DNA of 52,960 nucleotides, taken from positions 1 to 52,960 of the forward strand of contig JAUSPI010000220.1 of the NCBI GenBank assembly GCA_030655775.1, read 5' to 3'. Positions within the stretch are counted from its first letter, which is position 1. Each line of letters starts with the position of its first letter. Position numbers and translations under genes: made by a program. Below, one piece after another: positions 1 through 6,151 of this stretch. The notes beneath the pieces are model-generated. The model was not told the DNA's origin and searched no databases. It was given only the letters and a program-made list of their open reading frames with translations. This stretch comes from Syntrophales bacterium (GTDB taxonomy: Bacteria; Desulfobacterota; Syntrophia; Syntrophales; JADFWA01).

Positions 1-2
1 CA

Positions 3-194
3 CGAAGAAAAGAAATACAGAAACAGTTCATCGAATATGCACAATCCGTTCTCGCTCAGGATCCTAAAATAGATGAGCTGATTGATTGGGAAAACAGAGA
101 AGATATTTTAGCCTGGCTGGACAGCCTCGAAAACTGCGGCACGGTCCAAAGCCGGACACGGAGAGGTATGCCACAGGACTATTTATTATGTTGA
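3..194 (+). CDS. C-terminal fragment of an unrecognised protein, cut by the window edge
   Basis: An open frame runs from the first bases to a TGA at 192-194 and gives about 63 residues. No start is visible, so the gene begins before the window. The fragment is acidic and helical-looking, with a DELIDWEN..DILAWLDSLE stretch, and ends MPQDYLLC. I do not recognise a family. It may be real, since a 64-codon open run with a balanced amino-acid mix is more than chance usually gives, but it borders a repeat-rich region and could itself be a truncated gene. The 140 bases after it hold nothing I can identify before the inverted repeat at 339. Confidence 0.4.
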   Translation, partial: RRKEIQKQFIEYAQSVLAQDPKIDELIDWENREDILAWLDSLENCGTVQSRTRRGMPQDYLLC

Positions 195-338
195 CAGTTT
201 CTTTGAACCTGTGATGACAAGCACTGTTATCCTGTTGTTTTTACAAACGATATCACGTTTCCATGAGCCATAGCGATTAGATCTATGTTCTCAGGGAGTT
301 AAGGCCACTCGCAACATAATAGCAGATATCTACACTGT

Positions 339-410
339 GAGAATTAACTATGGAGATATGACATCAATTTCCTACATACAATTTATGTGAATAAATAAAC
401 ATGAGTCAAG
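339..410. repeat. 72-bp inverted repeat, left copy
   Basis: This block is the reverse complement of 4111-4182 at 57 of 72 positions (about 79%). The inner 30 bases (381-410 against 4111-4140) match at 27 positions. Most differences are transitions. The inner end runs straight into a small palindrome, gtcaag-ggcaga-cttgac (405-422). The two copies bracket all the accessory genes between 456 and 3981. This may mark the ends of a decayed mobile unit, but no transposase remains that I can see. Confidence 0.65.
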
Positions 411-422
411 GGCAGACTTGAC
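405..422. repeat. REP-like palindrome, copy 1
   Basis: Perfect 6-bp stem gtcaag / cttgac around the loop ggcaga. The same stem-loop with a longer stem recurs at 1594-1623, and its outer arm word reappears in the right inverted repeat near 4111. Small repeated palindromes like this resemble REP sequences mobilised by RAYT-type transposases, but that link is inference. Confidence 0.5.
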
Positions 423-455
423 CCCTTGTTTTTTCGGGCATAATTTTAATTAAGG

Positions 456-665
456 TTATTTTTGAAGGTTTTTGAAAGTCCGCGTGAGAACAGCTAAAGC
501 GTTCATCCTTGCAGTTGTTTTAAAATAGTGATGACCGCCGGAACCACGGATATTGGAAAGCCATCTTGAGGGTTTGCGGCAATAGATTAAAATTTTATCA
601 CCTTCAATCGCTTCGCCTGGATTCCTGTATATGTTTTCGACATCCTTATAGCGATCTTCAGCCAA
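456..665 (-). CDS. Small protein of unknown function, third gene of a three-gene cluster
   Basis: I place the start at a TTG (663-665) that overlaps the stop of the upstream gene (TGA at 658-660). An AAGGAG sits about 8 bases ahead of that TTG, which argues for translational coupling. This gives 69 residues. A longer reading from a TTG at 719 would overlap the upstream gene by 62 bases and looks less likely. The product has KILIYCRKPSRWLS and GGHHYFKTT segments and a basic C-terminus; it has no signal peptide or membrane helix. An alternative is that a one-base deletion separated it from the upstream gene and the two were once a single protein. I do not recognise the family. Confidence 0.5.
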   Translation of the reverse strand: MAEDRYKDVENIYRNPGEAIEGDKILIYCRKPSRWLSNIRGSGGHHYFKTTARMNALAVLTRTFKNLQK

Positions 666-1089
666 TTTTCTTCTCCTTAACCAATTCATTGCATGCATGA
701 ACCACCACATGGGGGTCAATTCCTAATGTTTCAACAATATCTTCATATCCAATTTCCTTACCATCATTATCTCTAAAATATAGGGCAATTTCTTCTTTAG
801 CTTGTTTAAGTGAAATATCTCTAATCTCAATTTCTTCAACTTCTGTAAGGCCTATTTTTTCATTGAGTTGGACAAACATTTCCTTTAGCTCCTTTATTTC
901 CTTTTTTAATTCATCGACCCGAGGGTCATAAGATATTATAGTTGTACCGGGAAGTGTGGCGCCAAAGAATCCCTCAGATTCTTCTATGTTATAGTTAAAA
1001 TGGGATGATGATCCAACATATGTTAAATTTGTTGTAAGCCCTTTACCCGTGTCTTCGTGTTTTTCCCATTCTGCTATTCGGATTCCCAT
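658..1089 (-). CDS. Small protein with coiled coil and C-terminal winged-helix-like segment
   Basis: 143 residues. Residues about 55-80 are a charged heptad-like stretch (DELKKEIKELKEMFVQLNEK) suited to a short coiled coil. The last 50 residues, ISLKQAKEEIALYFRDNDGKE..YEDIVETLGIDPHVVVHACNELVKE, have the spacing of a winged-helix DNA-binding domain: helix, turn, recognition helix, then a basic tail. The gene begins four bases after the stop of the 110-aa gene upstream, with GGAAGG ahead of the ATG, and its stop overlaps the next start. All three are probably one transcript. A small regulator or adaptor is the most natural guess; no named family is recognised. Confidence 0.65.
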   Translation of the reverse strand: MGIRIAEWEKHEDTGKGLTTNLTYVGSSSHFNYNIEESEGFFGATLPGTTIISYDPRVDELKKEIKELKEMFVQLNEKIGLTEVEEIEIRDISLKQAKEEIALYFRDNDGKEIGYEDIVETLGIDPHVVVHACNELVKEKKIG

Positions 1090-1093
1090 GTTT

Positions 1094-1426
1094 TTATCCT
1101 TCCTTGGTTTGGGCTTGAGTGAGTTTTATGAATTTGTCTAACCAATCTCGTATTCTAATTGCAGTATCTACATCCATTATTACAGAAGTTTGTATGAGAC
1201 GAACAACATCACCGCCAGTTTCTGCTGGCTTAACTTGATCGCCCAATGCCCCATCATCCGTAATTTCATGAGTTACTGTCTTTGGTATTGGATGCCTCTC
1301 GGAGTACAGGTGCATGTATATCTCTTTTCGTGGCGTGGCTCCCCCCCATGCACCGTTAACGTAATAATCACGCAAATCATTTGGATAAACGTATCTAAAT
1401 GTAACTTCTTTTTTGTCTTTGATCAT
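1094..1426 (-). CDS. Conserved-looking 110-aa hypothetical protein, first gene of the cluster
   Basis: A near-perfect ribosome binding site (AGGAGG) lies 6 bases before the ATG, so this start is firm. The sequence is beta-rich, with the segment FRYVYPNDLRDYYVNGAWGG, then YMHLYSERHPIP..VTHEI, and ends in an alpha segment VDTAIRIRDWLDKFI preceded by VIRLIQTSVIMD-like strands. The layout (strand pairs, then a residue-rich strand and a final helix) recalls small DUF3467-type proteins, but I cannot show homology. It is cytoplasmic with no signal sequence. Clustering with a winged-helix-like protein and a second tiny gene suggests one functional unit. Function unknown. Confidence 0.65.
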   Translation of the reverse strand: MIKDKKEVTFRYVYPNDLRDYYVNGAWGGATPRKEIYMHLYSERHPIPKTVTHEITDDGALGDQVKPAETGGDVVRLIQTSVIMDVDTAIRIRDWLDKFIKLTQAQTKEG

Positions 1427-1593
1427 TTTTGCCTCCTGTTTGCGTCGGTCATATTACAGTAATTAGTTTGACTTTAACTTTTTTACCAAAAACCATATCA
1501 TAAGTAAACCCTTTTGCGCTTTTTCCGAATGCCTGTTTTTTCTCCGGGCAAACAAGGCCGTACGTCAATTATCCTGAATCAATAAATTCCAGT

Positions 1594-1623
1594 AAATGGG
1601 TCAAGGGCAGACTTGACCCATTT
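1594..1623. repeat. REP-like palindrome with 12-bp perfect stem, copy 2
   Basis: Arms aaatgggtcaag (1594-1605) and cttgacccattt (1612-1623) pair perfectly around the loop ggcaga. The core equals the palindrome at 405-422. It sits 20 bases past the stop of the minus-strand gene at 1644, so it may also act as a terminator. The rest of 1427-1643 holds nothing else I recognise. Confidence 0.7.
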
Positions 1624-1643
1624 GCTCACTCTCAAAGACGTGG

Positions 1644-1988
1644 TTAGCGTAATGCTCTATTCTCATCCACATTTTCAAAATCGTCATTTTGCGGTGGCTC
1701 TATGCCAAACCAATTAAAGTTGAATACTGCCTCCCTATCGTTTACTTCTTCCAACGTGGTCAGCCCTTGTCCTGGGAGGCCTGTTTCTTGATTGACGACC
1801 AGAACGGTAAGCGGCGGTAAATCATTTTCTTTGCAGAACCACATAATGCATCCAAGAATAGGTGCCATGACACCTGCGCCACCGAAGCCGAGAATATCGG
1901 CAATGTCACCATACGTGTAAGTCTTGCGATTTCTGGCAGCACAAATTAATAACGACCAGATCTGGGACGCTCGTTGATACCTTGTCAT
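1644..1988 (-). CDS. 114-aa hypothetical protein with an MGMT-like winged-helix pattern
   Basis: AAAGGAGAG precedes the ATG, so the start is well supported. The N-terminal half, QIWSLLICAARNRKTYTYGDIADILGFGGAGVMAPIL, resembles the DNA-binding helix-turn-helix of alkyltransferase-fold proteins, in which TYGEIA is typical. The catalytic PCHR motif is absent, so it is not an active O6-alkylguanine transferase. The C-terminal part (LTVLVVNQETGLPGQGL..FNWFGIEPP) is also in the position where alkyltransferase-like proteins continue. I infer a non-catalytic DNA-binding relative; the assignment is tentative. It stands alone between repeats in the accessory region, and 1989-2380 upstream holds no gene I can support. 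Confidence 0.55.
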   Translation of the reverse strand: MTRYQRASQIWSLLICAARNRKTYTYGDIADILGFGGAGVMAPILGCIMWFCKENDLPPLTVLVVNQETGLPGQGLTTLEEVNDREAVFNFNWFGIEPPQNDDFENVDENRALR

Positions 1989-2380
1989 GTTCTCTCCTTT
2001 TATTTGTCAGCGCTAATACCTCCGGTTAAGCTGCTAGGGGAGGTTCTAAATTTAGAATCGTTGATCGTTTTCAGAAGAGCTTTCGGAATGTGTGCGTGAG
2101 AGGCGCGGCTACTTTATTTACGTGAAGAAGTACCCCCTTTTTGATCACAGACAATATAGCAGGCAAAATTAAAAAATCAAGGATAATCCGACGCATAAAA
2201 TCGGAATAGCGCTATTCGCTTAATAGCATTACCGGTGAGGAAGAAACAAAAACTGCATACAGCTTGCCATTCGATTTAATCTTAAATCAGTTAACTTCTC
2301 TCCATGTATGGATCACATTTCATAACTTCTTTGTCAATTCTTGCGGTGTAGAGATCTGCTTGCTGTCGTATATTTACCGT

Positions 2381-2502
2381 TATTTTTTCACCAATACCGC
2401 CCCGAAGAAGCCGTCTGTTCCGTGGCGGTGGGGGTATGTCCTGAAGAACCCTTCATTGTCGATCAATTCATTGCTGATTGAGGCGGGGGGATGAATCTGT
2501 TT
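2381..2502 (-). pseudogene. Fragment: last about 120 bp of an rsmB copy
   Basis: This stretch aligns with the 3' end of the intact rsmB (about 4801-4925) with roughly ten differences in 118 aligned positions. It keeps the same orientation. It stops abruptly at a tttaaa/ctcaaa word where it joins the HD-gene fragment at 2503. The stop-proximal codons are readable but no gene body remains. It is less similar to its parent than the adjoining HD fragment is, so the two pieces may differ in age or one may have been homogenised. Confidence 0.75.
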
Positions 2503-2727
2503 AAATCATCAGGCCGGATTTCCTTTTAAACCTGTTTCATCGGCAACTTCCCGCATTCCCATTATGGTATCTTCAATAAGTTTCCCGATCTCGACTCCCA
2601 ACATGTCGGCGCCCTTTTGGATGATTGATCGGTCCACACCGGCAGCGAATGCAGGCGATTTCCATTTTTTCTTTACGGATTTTACGGTCATATCCATGAC
2701 ACTCTTTGATGGCCGAACCATGGCGTT
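2503..2727 (-). pseudogene. Fragment: 3' end of the HD-domain gene, near-identical copy
   Basis: 225 bases match 4183-4407 with only three mismatches, all in synonymous codon positions, so the 70 encoded residues (MVRPSKSV to GLKGNPA, stop at 2509) are identical to the C-terminus of the HD protein at 4189-4770. Similarity ends sharply after tggcgtt at 2727. The HD metal-binding half is missing, so this is a dead fragment unless a 70-aa product is made. With the intact copy it forms a direct repeat 1,680 bp apart that flanks the Fic gene. Confidence 0.85.
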
Positions 2728-2838
2728 TCAAAAACACATTTCCCTCTGTATTTAAAAGAACTTGAATTTAGATATAATAATCGTTGCATCTTACTAAACT
2801 TTCAATTTTATCGTTTACAGGAAGGAAGCATGCTGGTT

Positions 2839-3981
2839 TTATATCTGTGTTCCCTCTGACAGGATATTCACGTACTCTGCATACATGTATCGCTTATCCC
2901 GTTTTCTTCCCGTTATTTCTTCAAGTATCCCGGTCTTCTCAAACTGGGATACCAAAGTAGAGGCCGACTGAAATGAAATATTAAATTCCTTTGCCACATC
3001 ATTCACGGAAATATAAGGTTTGTGGAACAGGCTTTCCAGCATACCGACAGCGATCGGAGAAGATATCTTTTTTTTCCAGAGAAGACTTCTATGATTACTC
3101 TGCAACTCAAGTATTTTTTTTGCAGTCTCCATTGCAGAATCTGCCGTTTCGACAACTCCTTTCAGGAAAAAAGCTACCCATTGTTCATAGTTTCCCGTTT
3201 CCCTTACCATCTGTAATCGGTCATAGTACTCCTGACGATTTCTTTTGAAGAAGTAACTGAGGTAAAGTAGAGGGCGATGTAGTACGCTTTTCCAGTACAG
3301 GTAAAACGTGATGAGTAGACGGCCGAGTCTGCCGTTACCATCAAGAAAAGGATGTATGGTCTCAAATTGGTAATGTATCATGGCACTGTCAATAAGAACC
3401 GGCAGACGTGCATCTCCATGTATGTAGTGTTCAAGGTCTCCCATAGCTTTTACGGATTCATGGGGAGGTGGGGGAATAAAAGTCGCACTATTAAGAGTGC
3501 AACCAGGTGGGCCTATCCAGTTCTGAGTCTGCCTGAATTCACCAGGTTTTCTCTCGCTACCGCGGACACCTTCTATCAGGATTTCATGAATTTCCTTTAT
3601 CAACCGCAGGCTCATGGGTAAGTCATCAAGTCGTTGTATGCCGTAATTGAGCGCTTTCACATAATTCACAACATCTGATACATCATTAATGTTACTTGGC
3701 TTCCCGCCACTTTCATAACCGAACAGATCTTGAAGGGACGCCCGGGTGCCTTCAATCTGGGAACTGAGCAACGCCTCTTTCCTCACATACATGGCAATAA
3801 AGAAATTGACATCAGGAAGAATATAACCCATACCATCAAGGCGGGCCAGTGACATATCCGCTTTCGAAAGAAGGTTTTGCAATGTTTCATCAAGTTCTAT
3901 AGCGGGATCAGGGGGCAATGGAGCGGGAATAAACGCTTTGTACCCTGTGATCTGCTGAATATAACCACCGCTTCTTTTCAT
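2839..3981 (-). CDS. Fic-family protein adenylyltransferase (self-inhibited class)
   Basis: Fic proteins transfer AMP (rarely other groups) from a nucleotide to hydroxyl side chains of target proteins. The catalytic motif HPFLDGNGRLGR is complete at about residues 210-221 of the 380-aa reading, including the essential His and the phosphate-binding DGNGR. An inhibitory S-x-x-x-E-G motif (SSQIEG, about 73-78) lies N-terminal to it, which is the class II arrangement where the helix Glu blocks ATP. A C-terminal winged-helix-like segment (ISVNDVAKEFNISFQSASTLVSQFEKTGIL) follows. I start at the ATG at 3981 because AAGGA sits 9 bases upstream; a TTG at 3999 is the alternative. It is monocistronic and lies between two 225-bp direct repeats of the HD gene tail, which suggests recent arrival or rearrangement. 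Confidence 0.9.
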   Translation of the reverse strand: MKRSGGYIQQITGYKAFIPAPLPPDPAIELDETLQNLLSKADMSLARLDGMGYILPDVNFFIAMYVRKEALLSSQIEGTRASLQDLFGYESGGKPSNINDVSDVVNYVKALNYGIQRLDDLPMSLRLIKEIHEILIEGVRGSERKPGEFRQTQNWIGPPGCTLNSATFIPPPPHESVKAMGDLEHYIHGDARLPVLIDSAMIHYQFETIHPFLDGNGRLGRLLITFYLYWKSVLHRPLLYLSYFFKRNRQEYYDRLQMVRETGNYEQWVAFFLKGVVETADSAMETAKKILELQSNHRSLLWKKKISSPIAVGMLESLFHKPYISVNDVAKEFNISFQSASTLVSQFEKTGILEEITGRKRDKRYMYAEYVNILSEGTQI

Positions 3982-4110
3982 TTTCTGGTCCTTGTTCAAG
4001 GATTTTGGAATAACTTAGCATTGAAAGCCGGTTAATTCAAGTATTTTTTAATAACAAACAAGAAGAGGCGGGCTTATTCAATTAGCATAGAGTAGGGGAG
4101 CAAATCTTAT

Positions 4111-4182
4111 CTTGACTCATTTTTGTTTATTCACATGAATCGCATACAGGAAATCAATATCATAATCCCATAGTCAATTTTC
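4111..4182. repeat. 72-bp inverted repeat, right copy
   Basis: Reverse complement of 339-410, about 79% identical. Its outer edge at 4182 is exactly where the 225-bp HD-gene repeat (4183-4407) begins. The word cttgactcat at its inner edge corresponds to one arm of the REP-like palindrome seen at 405-422, but here the other arm is missing. Confidence 0.65.
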
Positions 4183-4188
4183 AAATCA

Positions 4189-4770
4189 TCAGGCCGGATT
4201 TCCTTTTAAACCTGTTTCATCGGCAACTTCCCGCATTCCCATTATGGTATCTTCAATAAGTTTCCCGATCTCGACTCCTAACATGTCGGCGCCCTTTTGG
4301 ATGATTGATCGGTCCACACCGGCAGCGAATGCAGGCGATTTCCATTTTTTCTTTACGGATTTTACAGTCATATCCATGACACTCTTTGATGGTCGAACCA
4401 TGGCGTTGGCCGCGATAAGTCCCGTTAATTCATCAATGGCATAAAGTGTTTTCTCCATGGTGCTCTTTGGCTCCACGTCTGAGTGTATTCCCCATCCATG
4501 AGAGACGGCGGCACGGATATATTCCTCCGGCCAGTTATGTTCTTCAAGGATTTCTCTCGTCCTGGTACAGTGCTGATCGGGAAACTTCTCATAATCAAGG
4601 TCATGAATCAGACCGATGATTCCCCATTTATCCTCATCTTCGCCATGCTTCCTTCCAATATAGCGCATGACTCCCTCTACGGTATAGGCATGTTTACGTA
4701 AGCTGTCGCTTTCGTTGTATTCATGTAAAAGTTTCAATGCCTCCTCACGAGTTGGGATCTTTTCTTCCAT
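4189..4770 (-). CDS. HD-domain phosphohydrolase-like protein
   Basis: The 193-residue product carries the HD-superfamily metal-site pattern: an N-terminal His (LRKHAYTVEGVM), the HD doublet (GLIHDLDYEKF), a later His (AAVSHGWGIH) and a distal Asp (YAIDELTG). Such proteins hydrolyse phosphate esters of nucleotides or related substrates; the substrate here is unknown. The ATG at 4770 is preferred over a TTG at 4800 because AAGGAG lies about 8 bases before it. The gene follows rsmB with a 32-base gap and is probably in the same transcript. Its 3' third is duplicated at 2503-2727. Confidence 0.8.
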   Translation of the reverse strand: MEEKIPTREEALKLLHEYNESDSLRKHAYTVEGVMRYIGRKHGEDEDKWGIIGLIHDLDYEKFPDQHCTRTREILEEHNWPEEYIRAAVSHGWGIHSDVEPKSTMEKTLYAIDELTGLIAANAMVRPSKSVMDMTVKSVKKKWKSPAFAAGVDRSIIQKGADMLGVEIGKLIEDTIMGMREVADETGLKGNPA

Positions 4771-4802
4771 CGTTATTCTCCTTTTTCGTTTTCTTTCCAA
4801 TA

Positions 4803-6146
4803 TTACTTTTTCACCAATACCGCCCCGAAGAAGCCGTCTGTCCCGTGGCGGTGGGGGTATGTCCTGAAGAATCCTTCATTATCGATCATTTTGCTGCTGA
4901 TAGAGGCGGGGGGATGAATCTGCTCAAAACCGGGATTGTCGGACAGGAAGGCCGCAACAACGTCTTCGTTCTCCTCGGGCATTATAGTGCAGGTGCTGTA
5001 AATAAGTTTCCCTCCACTTTTCAGATAGTGACCGGCGTTTTTCAATATCCTTTTCTGAAGAGGCGGGAAGCTTTCCAAGTCTTCGGGGAGCATTCGCCAT
5101 TTGATTTCGGGATTTCTCCTCAGTGTTCCCAGGCCTGAGCAGGGGGCGTCTACGAGGGCACGATCGAATTTCCCATGCAGCGTTTTTTCAGGTTCCAGGG
5201 TCGCATCTCCCACCAGTGTATCAATTATGGTTGCTCCCAGCCTTTTCGACATTCCCTTTAATGCCCCGATCTTTTTGTGACTGATATCGAGCGCCAGTAT
5301 CGTTCCGTCATTTTGCATCATCTCAGCCATGTGGGTCGTCTTTCCGCCGATACCGGCACAGATATCGATAATCGCCTCACCGGGTTTCGGATTTACGAGG
5401 CGGGAGATTAACTGGGATGCTTCGTCCTGTATCTGGATATGTCCCATTTTGTAATATTTTGTTTCTCTGACAGGGACAGGTGGATGTGAGAGTATGATTC
5501 CGTCCGGGGAGAATTGAGCGGGCCGAACCGTAAAACCGTCATCTGAAAGGGCTTTTAAAATCTCATCCCGGTCTGTTTTCAGTTTGTTTACCCTCAGGGT
5601 GAGGGGCGGGGTCTCATTGCCGGCCTTGCATAGTTCACTGGTTTCTTCAACGCCGAATATTCCTATCCATCTCTCTACGAGCCACAGCGGATGCGAATAG
5701 ACGGCCGAAATATGCGATGAGGGGGCTTTATCAATGTCGGGATATTTAACTTCCCCCTTTTTCCGTATCGCATTTCTCAGTATTGCATTGACCAGGCCCG
5801 ACCTGCCGGGATATTTCTTCTTTGTAATTTTTACCGCCTCGTCAACAGCGGCGAACTCCGGGATCCTGTCGGTAAAGATAAGCTGGTAGAGACCCGTTCT
5901 CAGGATATTTTTTATGCCGGTATCGAGCGATTTCAGCCTGCCGCTGTAAAGGTGCTGGATTATCCAGTCTAAGTGGCCTCTCATCCGAAGCGTTCCATAG
6001 ACAAGCTCGGTCAAAAGTCTTCTGTCGTGTATATTGTTGAAGATGTCTCGTACGAGGTAGGAGTCTAAAATCGGTTCCGCAAAGGAGCCGGTTTCATCTA
6101 TGCGGTTCAAGATATCGACGGCTATGGCGCGGGGGTTATTTTTCAC
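4803..6146 (-). CDS. rsmB: 16S rRNA (cytosine-967-C5)-methyltransferase
   Basis: 447 residues, the usual RsmB length. The N-terminal NusB-like RNA-binding part (RAIAVDILNRI..ELVYGTLRMRGHLDWII) is followed by a Rossmann methyltransferase: SAM loop IIDICAGIGGKTTHMAEMM, motif IV DAPCSGLGTLRRNPEIKWR with one catalytic Cys, and motif VI YSTCTIMPEENEDV with the second. It methylates C5 of C967 in 16S rRNA through a covalent Cys adduct. The start is a GTG five bases after the stop of the dynamin-like gene, so the two are likely co-transcribed. The last 120 bp have a decayed copy at 2381-2502. Confidence 0.93.
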   Translation of the reverse strand: MKNNPRAIAVDILNRIDETGSFAEPILDSYLVRDIFNNIHDRRLLTELVYGTLRMRGHLDWIIQHLYSGRLKSLDTGIKNILRTGLYQLIFTDRIPEFAAVDEAVKITKKKYPGRSGLVNAILRNAIRKKGEVKYPDIDKAPSSHISAVYSHPLWLVERWIGIFGVEETSELCKAGNETPPLTLRVNKLKTDRDEILKALSDDGFTVRPAQFSPDGIILSHPPVPVRETKYYKMGHIQIQDEASQLISRLVNPKPGEAIIDICAGIGGKTTHMAEMMQNDGTILALDISHKKIGALKGMSKRLGATIIDTLVGDATLEPEKTLHGKFDRALVDAPCSGLGTLRRNPEIKWRMLPEDLESFPPLQKRILKNAGHYLKSGGKLIYSTCTIMPEENEDVVAAFLSDNPGFEQIHPPASISSKMIDNEGFFRTYPHRHGTDGFFGAVLVKK

Positions 6147-6151
6147 CTGAA

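Noticed and set aside
1644-1988. Functional O6-alkylguanine DNA alkyltransferase
   Set aside because: The PCHR active-site motif is absent, so only the DNA-binding part is similar.
2264-2494. 76-codon plus-strand frame
   Set aside because: Its second half is antisense to the decayed rsmB fragment and the first half has no features; it is a shadow.
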